Source: Anaerolineaceae bacterium | GTDB taxonomy: Bacteria > Chloroflexota > Anaerolineae > Anaerolineales > Villigracilaceae | Length of the DNA: 45,326 bases | Direction: 5' to 3' | Assembly (NCBI GenBank): GCA_009885445.1 | Contig: VFKQ01000148.1 | Location: 1-45,326, forward strand | Part shown: one piece after another, positions 20,533 through 28,554 of the stretch | How positions within the stretch are numbered: position 1 is the stretch's first letter | How the letters are laid out: each line of letters begins with the position of its first letter | Translations under genes and position numbers: made by a program | Notes under the pieces: generated by a model | The model's database searches: none | What the model saw: only the letters and a program-made list of their open reading frames with translations | What the model was told of the DNA's origin: nothing

Positions 20533-22968
20533 ATGAAAAATCGACTCAGACTCGCCTCAGCCGCCATGTTGCTGGCCCTGCTCGCCTCGTTCATACCGTT
20601 GAGCGGGTCGGGCTTCCCCAGCGCGTCGGCGGCCACGTTGTGTGACGCGGTCAAATTCGTCAGCGACGTGACATACAAAGACGGCTCCAGTGTTGCGCCT
20701 GGACTCGCCTTCACGAAAACGTGGAAGTTAAGGAACGACGGCACCTGCACATGGACAACTGCGTACACGCTGGTCTATGTCAGCGGTGAAAAAATGGGCA
20801 CGGTTCTTTCCGTGTCGATTCCAGCGGTCACTGCGCCGGGTGGCGAAGTGGATGTGAGTGTGAACATGGTTGCGCCGACCACCGCCGGTAGCTACACCGG
20901 CAACTGGCAATTAAAGAATGCCGCTGGCGCGGCTTTTGGAATCGGTGCAAATGCCACGGGCGTGTTTTGGGTGAAGATTGTTGTGCCCGGCACTGTGCCC
21001 GGCCCGGTTCCTACTACTGGAGTGGCTTATAACTTTGCAGACAAAGCCTGCGATGCCAAGTGGACCAACGCCATCAGCACGCCCGAAGTTCTTCTACCCT
21101 GTCCGGGCACGGACGGCGACGCGCGCGGCTTTGTGCTTAAGCAGGCTAACCCGTTGCTTGAAAACGGTGTTGCTGATTCCGCCGCGGGCTTGCTCGTCTC
21201 GCCGCAACCTGTGGCCAATGGATATATTCAGGCGGAGTATCCCGCCTTCCGCGTGGAGCGCGGCGACAAACTGAAAGCGACTGTCAGTTGTGAGGCCAAT
21301 GCCACAACCTGTTACGTCGCCTATCGAATCGATTATGTGACAACCAGCGGAAAAACAGGCAACCTGCTTTCTTTCCGTGAAAAATATGAACGCCAATACT
21401 ATCGCACCAACATTGACCTGAGTTTCCTTGCCGGGCAGGATGTGAAGTTCCTGTTTAAAGTTTCGGTGTATGGCTCCGCGCTCACCAACCGCGCGTTATG
21501 GGGCAACCCAATCATTGATCGCACGGGCACACCTGGAGGCGGGACAACGCCGCCGCCACCCGCCTCGGGTTGTGACAAGGCTCAATTCGTCTCAGATGAA
21601 ACCATCCCGGATGGCAAGATCGTGGCCCCGGGTGAAGCTCTTGAAAAAATTTGGAAGATCAAAAACGCTGGCACCTGCACCTGGACGACAAATTACCAAC
21701 TGGTTTTCTTTGAAGGCAATCAGATGGGCGGCGCAAGCCCCTCGGCTTTTCAAGAGAACGTGGCCCCCGGCGCGACTGTTTTGCTCAAGCTGAAATTAAC
21801 CGCTCCAACCACGGGCGGCAAAGCGCGCAGTAGTTGGATGTTCAAGAACGCGCAGGGTCAACTCTTTGGCGCGGGTCGCACGGGCCAGGCCCCCATCTTT
21901 GTGGAGATCAACGTCAGCGGACCGACCGCCACGCCCGGCGGGCCGCCTCCCACCGACACAACCAGCGCTTACGATTTTGTTGCGCACGCCTGCGACGCGG
22001 AGACCAAGTGGGTCAGCGGCGCGGGTGCGCTGACCTGCCCGAGCGCGGACGGTGACGCGAAGGGCTTCGTGCTCAAGATTACGAATCCGCAACTCGAGAC
22101 TGGCACCGTTGACTCGCGCCCGGGCCTGTTGACCAATCCGCAAAACACGGTCAACGGTTACATTCAGGGCAAGTATCCTGAGTTCACCGTGCAGAACGGC
22201 GACCACTTTAAGAGCGTGATCAACTGTCAGTTTAACGCCGGTTCGTGCAATGTCGTCTTCCGTCTCGATTATCAAGTGGGTGATGCGGCGGCGATTAACC
22301 TGTTTTCGTTTGGCGAGAAATACGAAGGCAAGTTCTTTGAGATGGACGTGGACGTGAGCAAACTCGCCGGCCAGAAAGTGAAATTTATTCTCACCGTCAC
22401 TGCCGGCACCTCCGCAGTGGGTGACCGCGCCTTGTGGGTTGCGCCGCGCATCTTCCGCCCGACGGCCACGAACGTCCCCCCCGCCCCCGCAGTGGATACT
22501 ACCAATTTCAGCACACAAACGCTGACGAAATTCACCTTCAAGACTCCGCCCGGCTCGGTGGTGGATATTGGCTCCAACGATACTTTTGTGAAAGTCACCC
22601 TGCCTTCCAACACCGGCACCACGCTGGCTGAAAAATACATGGAGGCCAAAGTTATCGAAAATGTCACTGCTTGTACTTCTCCCGCCGCACCCGCAAACGC
22701 CGCCAGTGAAACTGTGACCATCAATGGCGTTTCGTTCCTCAAGCAGAGTTGGAGCGATGGCGCGGCCCCCAATGTCTACGATAACGTGGCGTATTCCACT
22801 TTGAAGAGCGGTAGCACCACTTGCGCCACGCTCACATTCGTCTTGCACTCGCTCAACCCTGCGGCCATGTCCACACCTGTGCCACCGGCCACGGTACCGC
22901 CCGCGTTTGATAAGAACGCCGAGTCGGCCATCTTCCAAACTATCCTGAGCACCTTCGCCTGGAAGTAA
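20533..22968 (+). CDS. Large secreted protein with duplicated NBR1-Ig-like + beta-domain unit
   Basis: 811 residues with a strong TAGGAGG site. A signal peptide ends near residue 36 (GSGFPSASAA). A unit of about 310 residues is duplicated: an NBR1/Ig-like domain (SDVTYKDGSSVAPGLAFTKTW at about 44, SDETIPDGKIVAPG at about 354, each with GTCTWTT), then a beta-sandwich starting at CDAKW (173) and CDAETKW (486) with GDARGFVL/GDAKGFVL and NGYIQ blocks. The C-terminal 150 residues are unique. Domains are joined by Pro/Gly/Thr linkers and have paired cysteines suited to disulfides outside the cell. Likely adhesion or substrate binding at the surface; no catalytic motif seen. Confidence 0.82.
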   Translation: MKNRLRLASAAMLLALLASFIPLSGSGFPSASAATLCDAVKFVSDVTYKDGSSVAPGLAFTKTWKLRNDGTCTWTTAYTLVYVSGEKMGTVLSVSIPAVTAPGGEVDVSVNMVAPTTAGSYTGNWQLKNAAGAAFGIGANATGVFWVKIVVPGTVPGPVPTTGVAYNFADKACDAKWTNAISTPEVLLPCPGTDGDARGFVLKQANPLLENGVADSAAGLLVSPQPVANGYIQAEYPAFRVERGDKLKATVSCEANATTCYVAYRIDYVTTSGKTGNLLSFREKYERQYYRTNIDLSFLAGQDVKFLFKVSVYGSALTNRALWGNPIIDRTGTPGGGTTPPPPASGCDKAQFVSDETIPDGKIVAPGEALEKIWKIKNAGTCTWTTNYQLVFFEGNQMGGASPSAFQENVAPGATVLLKLKLTAPTTGGKARSSWMFKNAQGQLFGAGRTGQAPIFVEINVSGPTATPGGPPPTDTTSAYDFVAHACDAETKWVSGAGALTCPSADGDAKGFVLKITNPQLETGTVDSRPGLLTNPQNTVNGYIQGKYPEFTVQNGDHFKSVINCQFNAGSCNVVFRLDYQVGDAAAINLFSFGEKYEGKFFEMDVDVSKLAGQKVKFILTVTAGTSAVGDRALWVAPRIFRPTATNVPPAPAVDTTNFSTQTLTKFTFKTPPGSVVDIGSNDTFVKVTLPSNTGTTLAEKYMEAKVIENVTACTSPAAPANAASETVTINGVSFLKQSWSDGAAPNVYDNVAYSTLKSGSTTCATLTFVLHSLNPAAMSTPVPPATVPPAFDKNAESAIFQTILSTFAWK

Positions 22969-22982
22969 ACCAAAATTCAAAT

Positions 22983-23010
22983 CAGCGACCTCCCGCAAGG
23001 GAGGTCGCTG
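22983..23010. terminator. Hairpin after NBR1-Ig gene
   Basis: CAGCGACCTCCC, loop GCAA, GGGAGGTCGCTG, a perfect 12-base stem 15 bases after the stop codon. It lacks a T-tract. Confidence 0.65.
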
Positions 23011-23030
23011 GCTAATGCAACGTATAAAAA

Positions 23031-23113
23031 ATCTACCACGGATGAAAAGGATGGAAAGGATGCCGAACAAATTCATGATCGCTTTTATCACTTTTATCCG
23101 TGGTTTCTGATGT
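23031..23113. repeat. CCACGGATGAAAAGGATGG hairpin repeat
   Basis: Left arm (ACCACGGATGAAAAGGATGG, then AAAGGATG) and right arm (CTTTTATCACTTTTATCCGT, then GGT) with an AT-rich spacer. It ends just before the response regulator ATG at 23116, so that gene has no separate ribosome site. A related copy is at 24838-24948. Confidence 0.8.
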
Positions 23114-23115
23114 AA

Positions 23116-23832
23116 ATGACCGACACCCGCCCCCTCATTTTGCTCGCTGACGACGATCCCTCCATCGCGGATTCGCTCGCGCCTTTCCTCGACCGAGCCG
23201 GGTTCCACGTGCTGACCGTCTCCGACGGCGTCTCGGCGCTGGAGAAGATTCACTCGCATCGTCCCGCGCTGGTGATTCTCGATGTGCTCATGCCGCGCAT
23301 GGACGGGCGTGAAGTCTTGCGTCGTATGCGCCGCGAAAATTTGTGGATTCCCACAATTCTATTAACGCAAGTCGGCGAATCCTCCGAGCGCGCGCTGGCC
23401 CTCGAAGAAGGCGCGGACGATTACCTGAACAAGCCATTTGATCCGCACGAATTATTGGCGCGCGCAAAAGCCGTCTTGCGCCGCGCAAGGCCGGGCGAAA
23501 GATCACTGTCCACTTCATGGACTCTCTCCGCGCTCGATTTGACTCTCGACCGCAAAGCGCGCCGCGCGAGTCTCTCGGGCGTGACGCTGGAGCTGACTCC
23601 CAAAGCGCTGGCTGTGCTCGAATATTTGATGATTCACCCCGACGAAGCCGTGCGCCGCGAACGTCTGCTCGAAGCAGTTTGGGGCTGGGAATATCCCACC
23701 GGCACGCGGACAGTTGACACGCGCATGGCCGAACTGCGCCGCGCCCTCAGCGATGACCCCGACCAGCCGCGTTATATCGAAACTGTCCCGGCTGAGGGCT
23801 ATCGTTTTATTGCTGACGTGAAGGGGGAGTGA
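23116..23832 (+). CDS. OmpR/PhoB-family response regulator
   Basis: 238 residues. Receiver domain: acidic D12/D13 (LLADDDPSIADS), phospho-acceptor D56 (LVILDVLMPRMDG), T84 (ILLTQVG) and K106 (YLNKPFDPHEL). The C-terminal winged-helix effector spans about residues 135-235, with LELTPKALAVLEYLMIHPDEAVRRERLL, the recognition region GTRTVDTRMAELRRAL and the wing YIETVPAEGYRFI. It would bind direct-repeat sites as a phosphorylated dimer. The partner kinase gene follows after 82 bases, so they form a two-component system; the signal is unknown. Confidence 0.94.
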   Translation: MTDTRPLILLADDDPSIADSLAPFLDRAGFHVLTVSDGVSALEKIHSHRPALVILDVLMPRMDGREVLRRMRRENLWIPTILLTQVGESSERALALEEGADDYLNKPFDPHELLARAKAVLRRARPGERSLSTSWTLSALDLTLDRKARRASLSGVTLELTPKALAVLEYLMIHPDEAVRRERLLEAVWGWEYPTGTRTVDTRMAELRRALSDDPDQPRYIETVPAEGYRFIADVKGE

Positions 23833-23865
23833 TGATTAATACATTTGCCACGAAGTCCACGAAGC

Positions 23866-23898
23866 AAGTGACAGTCACCTTCAAGGTGACTGTCACTT
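23866..23898. repeat. AAGTGACAGTCACCT palindrome within the two-component operon
   Basis: Fifteen-base complementary arms around TCA. It lies between the regulator and kinase genes, preceded by a fragment CCACGAAGTCCACGAAG of the ACAC/GAAG repeat family. It might tune the ratio of the two proteins if it folds in the mRNA. Confidence 0.85.
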
Positions 23899-23914
23899 CT
23901 GGGTTTGCGCAACC

Positions 23915-24838
23915 ATGAAATACCTGCGCCTCCTCATCGCCCTCGCGCCTGTGACTTTGGGCGCGCTCATCTCTGTCATCGCGCAATTATTTTTTGCGCC
24001 GGTGCCATTGCTCGCCTTCAAAGTGGACGTGGGCATGGCGATTTTCGTCATTGGCGCGGGCGTGAGTCTCGTCGTTGGCGGAGCGTTCCTCGGAGCGGCC
24101 ACCCGTGAGCGGCGGGCGACGAACGAGATAGAGGCGATTCGGCGCGAGACGGAGGAGAGTCAACGGCGCTTCATCCGCCGACTCGACCATGAGATTAAAA
24201 ATCCGCTGACAGGACTCGGCGCGGCGTTGGTCAACATGCAAGAGACTCCGCGCGAGGAAGATCGAAAACGCGCCGGCGAGAATGCGCGACACGCGATTGA
24301 AAGATTGAAACGCCTGCTCGCGGACTTGCGCAAACTGGCCGAGTTAGAGGAGCGTCCGCTCGAGCGCCTGCCCGTGGACATCCCCGACTTGCTCGAAGAG
24401 GTGGCGGAGGCCGTGCGCTCTTTGCCGACGGCGCAAGAGCGGACGGTGAACCTGATGATCGCGCGCGTGCCCTGGCCCTTCCCGCCGGTGACGGGGGACC
24501 GCGATTTGCTGGGACTGGTTTTTTATAATTTACTTGAGAACGCGATCAAGTTCACGGGCCGCGCTGATTCGCTCGAAGTGCGCGCGCTCGAAGATGGCCG
24601 CGACATTGTGGTGGAAGTGGCCGATAGCGGCACGGGGATTCCGCCGGAAGATTTGTCGAAAATTTTTGAAGAGTTGTATCGCGGCGTCAACGCGCGCTCC
24701 ACCGAAGGCTCGGGGCTTGGCTTGGCGCTCGCGCGGCGCATTGTGATTCTGCACGAGGGCCGTATGGAAGTGCGCTCGAAACAGGAGGAGCCGCGAGGCA
24801 CGGTGTTTACGGTGAGGTTGCCGGTGGGGAGGAAATAG
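23915..24838 (+). CDS. Membrane sensor histidine kinase
   Basis: 307 residues. Two membrane helices (about 5-28 and 40-61) with almost no extracytoplasmic loop, then a dimerisation helix with H92 in RRLDHEIKNPLTGL. The ATP-binding domain has N-box NLLENAIKF, D-box DSGTGIPPEDLSKIFEEL and G-box GSGLGLALARRIV. The sensor part is so short that the signal is probably sensed within the membrane or through another protein, as in intramembrane-sensing kinases (inference). Encoded directly downstream of its presumed response regulator. Confidence 0.93.
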   Translation: MKYLRLLIALAPVTLGALISVIAQLFFAPVPLLAFKVDVGMAIFVIGAGVSLVVGGAFLGAATRERRATNEIEAIRRETEESQRRFIRRLDHEIKNPLTGLGAALVNMQETPREEDRKRAGENARHAIERLKRLLADLRKLAELEERPLERLPVDIPDLLEEVAEAVRSLPTAQERTVNLMIARVPWPFPPVTGDRDLLGLVFYNLLENAIKFTGRADSLEVRALEDGRDIVVEVADSGTGIPPEDLSKIFEELYRGVNARSTEGSGLGLALARRIVILHEGRMEVRSKQEEPRGTVFTVRLPVGRK

Positions 24839-24948
24839 AACCACGGATGGAAGGGATACAAGAGATAAGACCACAGATATTAGAGGATACAAGGTATGAA
24901 GTCCGCGTTTATTTTCATCGCTTTCATCTGTGGTCTTTATAAAAAATC
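24838..24948. repeat. CCACGGATGGAAGGG / CATCTGTGGTC repeat
   Basis: The left portion ACCACGGATGGAAGGGATAC and a second phrase GACCACAGATATTAGAGG are followed by an inverted right arm (CATCGCTTTCATCTGTGGTC). It begins at the kinase stop codon. From here to 25160 I see no gene, only AT-rich DNA. Confidence 0.75.
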
Positions 24949-25159
24949 GGGGCACCGCTCTTGTCTTATGCTAATATGCACTGGCCGCGACCTGAGCAAA
25001 AAGGAGCGCAGTATTTATGAGCAAATCAATCCCTAAGCGTTTGTTCAAAAATAGCTTGAACACTTTTTGTATTTGATAATGTGTCCTAAAAAAATAGGAC
25101 AAGCATAATGCCAAGTAAGTCAAAAAAAAACGCTTCATAACTGTACCCGTGAAATTTGC

Positions 25160-25728
25160 AAACGACATCCATATAGCAGGATAGCCAACGAGCACAAAGC
25201 AATCAACCGTGTTTTGATGGGCTTGGATGAAAAAAAAACAAACGGCGCTTTGCGGGCGTACTGGCAAATCAACAAGGAAATATTTTGCAATTGTCGTGGA
25301 TCACGGGTTTGAGTCGAAATACAATTTATAGCGGACAAAGTGAAGTTGAGCATTCGCGACGCAATCGAATATTAAGCATACGGCGTTCAGGAGCAGGACG
25401 ATTACCTGTTGAAAAAAACAACCCGGAATCTTGAAGGCATTGGAAAAACTTTTACAAGATTCAACCGCAGGCGATCCAATCACAGGACTGAAGTGGACGC
25501 GTAAAACATCTCGCAAACTTGCCCGTGAACTAATGCGAAAAGGCTTCAAAATTGGACACAACACCGTTTCGCGGTTAGCCAATCATTTGGGATACACCTT
25601 GCGCGGAAACAAAAAGCGTCTTAGCCGAAAGCAGGATGCGAGGCGCGACAGCCAGATGCATTATCTGGCAGGTCTGCGAAATCGGTTTTTGCGACAAAAA
25701 CTGCCTGTTATCAGCGTAGATTGCAAGA
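25160..25728 (+). pseudogene. ISAzo13-type transposase, N-terminal fragment with frameshifts
   Basis: Reading across frames gives RRFAGVLANQQGNILQLSWITGLSRNTIYSG, then SGAGRLPVEKNNPE, a frameshift near 25430, then ILKALEKLLQDSTAGDPITGLKWTRKTSRKLARELMRKG and LPVISVDCKKKE. The DSTAGDP...LKWT and VISVDxKKKE blocks are characteristic of ISAzo13 transposases. An earlier shift lies in the A-run near 25228. The C-terminal half is missing; the reading ends in the terminator hairpin of the next gene. No terminal inverted repeats were found, so this is an inactive remnant. Its start is approximate. Confidence 0.82.
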
Positions 25729-25763
25729 AAAAAGAGAGCGGACACAATGTCCGCTCTCTTTTT
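25729..25763. terminator. Strong hairpin terminator (leftward gene)
   Basis: AAAAAGAGAGCGGAC, loop ACAAT, GTCCGCTCTCTTTTT: a 15-base perfect stem with A- and T-tracts, usable in both directions. It lies 12 bases past the stop of the leftward membrane protein gene and abuts the transposase fragment. Confidence 0.9.
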
Positions 25764-25775
25764 GTTTTACGCTGA

Positions 25776-26225
25776 TTAAGCTATTTTCTTGCCCGCACGT
25801 TTCGGTGCGGGTTTGGCCGGAGCGGCCTCGGGGGCCGGAGCGCTCATTGTGGGCGAACCCGCTTTGGGGCGTTGCCCTGAGCCTGTCGAAGGGTCGAGCA
25901 CGAGGCGCGCGTTGCGGCGTCCCAGCCAGTAGGCGCCATAGACCAATCCTGCGAACAGCACCAAGTGGATGAGTCCGCCGGCGTGCCCGCCACCATGGTC
26001 ACCGCCGAAACGTCCGCCATGATGTTTGCCGCCGTGAAAACTTTGGCCGGGCCCAACCTGAATCACCTCGCCCAGCGGCGCTTCAAACGGACCGCCAGCA
26101 AAAAACATGGGGCCATGCGCCGCAAAGCCCATGTGGGCCTGCGCCATAAAACCAACACACGCGCCAGCCGCGAACAGGGCCAGCCCCAAAACAATTCCTA
26201 AAAACCATTTCCAAAATTTATTCAT
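25776..26225 (-). CDS. His/Gly-rich membrane protein
   Basis: 149 residues. An N-terminal hydrophobic helix (FWKWFLGIVLGLALFAAGACVGFMA, residues 4-28), a Gly/His/Phe-rich loop (HGGKHHGGRFGGDHGGGHAGG) that could bind metal, a second helix (LIHLVLFAGLVYGAYWLG, about 86-103), then an Ala/Pro/Lys tail. Within the tail, LDPSTGSGQ is encoded by the ubiquitous CCCTGAGCCTGTCGAAGGG repeat. The family is not recognised; similar small H/G-rich two-helix proteins are common in Anaerolineae. Ribosome site AGGAG upstream. Confidence 0.7.
   Translation of the reverse strand: MNKFWKWFLGIVLGLALFAAGACVGFMAQAHMGFAAHGPMFFAGGPFEAPLGEVIQVGPGQSFHGGKHHGGRFGGDHGGGHAGGLIHLVLFAGLVYGAYWLGRRNARLVLDPSTGSGQRPKAGSPTMSAPAPEAAPAKPAPKRAGKKIA
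25875..25893. repeat. CCCTGAGCCTGTCGAAGGG repeat inside a coding sequence
   Basis: A 19-base word widespread across bacterial genomes, inserted in frame in the C-terminal tail of the His/Gly-rich membrane protein. Degenerate copies are at about 850-868, 13188-13204 and 33460-33478. Confidence 0.8.
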
Positions 26226-26337
26226 TTCTGCTCCTTTGTGAAGGCCCCATTATAAGCGCCCAATCTGAAAGCCAGATGATTTTTTGCGGCGGTACTTCTG
26301 GTGCTGTGCCGTGGGGAGAATTCTCGTATAATGAGAA

Positions 26338-26402
26338 GGTATACAAGTACACATGTAAACACGTTTCCTGTTTCCCTGTGTACCTCTTCATCCTTCATCT
26401 TT
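26338..26402. repeat. GTATACAAGTACACATGTA repeat in the leader of the R3H ATPase gene
   Basis: The left arm consists of GTACAC/GTAAACAC words, the right arm of TGTTTCCCTGTGTACC followed by CTTCATCCTTCATCTTTCAT words. It lies between a TATAAT at 26327-26332 and the start codon at 26417. Related GTACAC/GTAGACAG repeats lie on the other side of the gene (28066-28121) and at 43648-43680. Confidence 0.7.
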
Positions 26403-26416
26403 CATCTTTGAATCCT

Positions 26417-28060
26417 ATGACTCAACAACAACGCATCACCGACGACCTCGACGTTCTGCTGGATGTTCTGCCCCTGAACATCCGTCACGCCGTGGAGGCC
26501 GCCAACAAAAAAGAATATCTGCTCGAGATCATCCTCGACCTGGGGCGGGTGCCCACCGCGCGCTACGTGGAAGAAGAAATCATCCTCATTCCGAAGGAAG
26601 TGACGCGCGCCGACCTCGACTACGTCACCGAGCGCATCGGCGACTTCGACCTCGACAACCGCGCCGGCATGGAGCGCACCCTGCATCGCATCTCGTGCAT
26701 CCGCAATCGGCGCGGCGCAATCGTGGGCCTCACCTGCCGCATTGGCCGCGCCGTGTATGGCACCATCGACATGATCGAAGACATGCTCACCTCGGGCAAG
26801 TCCCTGCTTATCCTCGGCAGGCCGGGCGTCGGCAAGACAACCCTCCTGCGCGAGGCCGCGCGCATCCTCGCCGAGAAGAAGCGCGTCATCGTCGTCGACA
26901 CCTCCAACGAAATCGGCGGCGACGGCGACGTGCCACATCCCGCAGTGGGCAAGGCGCGCCGCATGCAAGTGAAAGTGCCCAGCCAACAACACGAAGTCAT
27001 GATCGAAGCCGTCGAGAATCACAACCCCGAAGTCATCGTCATCGACGAGATTGGCCGCGAACTCGAAGCCATGGCCGCGCGCACCATCGCCGAGCGCGGC
27101 GTGCAACTCATCGGCACCGCGCACGGCAACACCCTCGACAACCTCCTGCTCAACCCCACCATCAGCGACCTCGTCGGCGGCATCGAAGCCGTCACTCTCA
27201 GCGACGAAGAGGCCCGTCGGCGCGGCACCCAAAAAACCGTCCTCGAACGACGCGCCCCACCCACCTTCGACGTGCTCATCGAAATCCAAAACCGCGACCG
27301 CTTCGCCGTGCACACCGACATCCAAGCCTCCATAGACGCGCTCCTGCGCGGCTTCCCGCTCATCCCCGAAATCCGCACCCGCGAAGACGACGGCAAGATT
27401 CGGATTGAGAAAGCCGCCCCGCCGAAGACGTCGCGAGTCGACGCGCGCGACACCGTCAAAACGCCTCGACGCGCGCCCACAGCGGGTGACCCCTCCGAAG
27501 AGCCGAGTCGCCCCGTAAAATCTCCACGCGCATCCGCCGCCCTCGCAGAGACTCCTCCGCCCGCGCCGGTCAGCACCGTCGGCATGAAAACCGTGCGCAT
27601 CTTCGCATATGGCGTGGCGCGCAACCGTCTGCAACAAGCCGCCAAGCGCATGGGTGTGCCCGCCATCATCGTCCGCGACGTTGAAGAAGCCGACGCGCTC
27701 GTTACTCTGCGCTCGTATTATCGCGACCGTCAAGCCACCGTCATTGACGCCGAAGCGCGCGGCATGCCCATCTACGTCCTGCGCGCCAACACCATCAACC
27801 AGGTGGAGCAGTTCATGGGTGACCTGTACAACCTGCCCTCTGAAAGCGCGGTGGCGGGACACAACAGCGAACTCGACAACGTGCGCGACGAAACCCAACT
27901 GGCCATCGCCGCCGTGCTCAACGGCGAACGCTGGGTAGACCTGCCCCCCGGCCCCTCCCTAGTTCGCCGCCTGCAACACGAAATGGCACGCAACGCAGAG
28001 TTAATCTCACATTCGTATGGCAAAGAACCCAAGCGGCATGTGAGGATTTTTAGGGAATAA
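26417..28060 (+). CDS. SpoIIIAA-like AAA ATPase with C-terminal R3H domain
   Basis: 547 residues from ATG 26417; the frame extends upstream only through repeat DNA. An N-terminal helical segment (DDLDVLLDVLPLNIRHAVE) precedes a RecA/AAA-type ATPase: Walker A LILGRPGVGKTTLLREAAR, Walker B PEVIVIDEIGRELE, and sensor-like LIGTAHGNTLDNLL. A Pro/Arg-rich linker, an alpha/beta region (IFAYGVARNRLQQAAKRMGVPAIIV) and an R3H-type nucleic-acid-binding tail (RWVDLPPGPSLVRRLQHEMARNAELISHSYGKEPKRHVRIF) follow. This architecture is the Ycf45/SpoIIIAA-related group of cyanobacteria and Chloroflexota; its cellular role is unknown but single-strand nucleic acid binding is expected. Confidence 0.85.
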   Translation: MTQQQRITDDLDVLLDVLPLNIRHAVEAANKKEYLLEIILDLGRVPTARYVEEEIILIPKEVTRADLDYVTERIGDFDLDNRAGMERTLHRISCIRNRRGAIVGLTCRIGRAVYGTIDMIEDMLTSGKSLLILGRPGVGKTTLLREAARILAEKKRVIVVDTSNEIGGDGDVPHPAVGKARRMQVKVPSQQHEVMIEAVENHNPEVIVIDEIGRELEAMAARTIAERGVQLIGTAHGNTLDNLLLNPTISDLVGGIEAVTLSDEEARRRGTQKTVLERRAPPTFDVLIEIQNRDRFAVHTDIQASIDALLRGFPLIPEIRTREDDGKIRIEKAAPPKTSRVDARDTVKTPRRAPTAGDPSEEPSRPVKSPRASAALAETPPPAPVSTVGMKTVRIFAYGVARNRLQQAAKRMGVPAIIVRDVEEADALVTLRSYYRDRQATVIDAEARGMPIYVLRANTINQVEQFMGDLYNLPSESAVAGHNSELDNVRDETQLAIAAVLNGERWVDLPPGPSLVRRLQHEMARNAELISHSYGKEPKRHVRIFRE

Positions 28061-28065
28061 TAACG

Positions 28066-28121
28066 TACACAGGTAGACAGGTACACACGAAAACACGCGG
28101 CCTGTCTACTGGTTTACCTCC
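28066..28121. repeat. GTACACAGGTAGACAGGTAC hairpin repeat
   Basis: Left arm of GTACACAGGTAGACAGG words, right arm CCTGTCTACTGGTTTACCTC. It begins six bases after the R3H ATPase stop and ends just before the broken thymidylate kinase copy. Confidence 0.78.
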
Positions 28122-28125
28122 CATC

Positions 28126-28468
28126 ATGTTCATCACCCTTGAAGGCTCTGGCAAGACCTAGCACATCCCCGCTCGTCGGCTATCTACGCGCGCTGGTGAA
28201 ATACGCCACTGGCGGACTCGTCCCCGACCTGACGATTCTGCTCGACGTGGATGTGGAAGTGGGCCTGAAGCGTAAGCACAACGACGCGGATTGGAACCGC
28301 ATGGACTCGCAGACGATTGACTTTTATCGCCGTGTCCGCGCGGGGTATGCTGAAATGGTGAAGCAGGACCCAAGTCGCTGGCGTGTGGTGGACGCGGGCG
28401 CGGACTGGCAGTCCGTGCAAGAGGGGTTGAGAAAAATTATTTTGGAGGAGCTGCCAGCTCGAAAATAA
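28126..28468 (+). pseudogene. Thymidylate kinase, decayed second copy
   Basis: It begins like the intact tmk at 38094 (ATGTTCATCACCCTTGAAGG) but has lost nine bases of the P-loop, has TAG after GSGKT, and has lost two bases in a C-tract. It then jumps from YLRA to LVKYATGGLVPDLTILLDVDVEVGLKRK, skipping about 270 bases between two CGCGCG sites. From there to the end it matches the intact protein closely (NDADWNRMD, QTIDFY, VRAGY, VDAGADWQSVQ). The dTMP/ATP site and DRY motif are gone, so it cannot be an active kinase. It is followed by a terminator. Confidence 0.92.
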
Positions 28469-28470
28469 AA

Positions 28471-28506
28471 AAAAAGGCGTAGCGGAACAATGCGTTACGC
28501 CTTTTT
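28471..28506. terminator. AAAAAGGCGTAGCG hairpin terminator
   Basis: A 14-base stem (one G-U), loop GAACAATG, closing in CCTTTTT. It shares its stem sequence with the hairpin at 29242-29274, on the other side of the toxin-antitoxin pair. Confidence 0.88.
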
Positions 28507-28534
28507 GATTCCCATATTTGAGAAGTGCTATAAT
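28505..28534 (+). promoter_or_regulatory. Promoter of DUF433/DUF5615 pair
   Basis: TTGATT (28505-28510), 18-base spacer, TATAAT (28529-28534). Transcription would start near 28541, giving a leader of about 14 bases before the ATG at 28555. The -35 overlaps the T-tract of the preceding terminator. Confidence 0.65.
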
Positions 28535-28554
28535 CGTTTTCGATAGAGACAACC

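Noticed and set aside
21796..23259. 487-codon open frame on the minus strand
   Set aside because: Antisense to the NBR1-Ig gene and the regulator; composition is that of a shadow frame (His/Arg/Gly-rich), while the plus-strand frame has a signal peptide, ribosome site and duplicated domains.
25000..25076. Short frame ATGAGCAAATCAATCCC with AAGGAG upstream
   Set aside because: Only about 20 codons before a stop, in decayed DNA next to the IS fragment; not supportable as a gene.
26402..27898. 498-codon open frame on the minus strand
   Set aside because: Exact shadow of the R3H ATPase gene, caused by high GC at third codon positions; the sense frame has Walker motifs.
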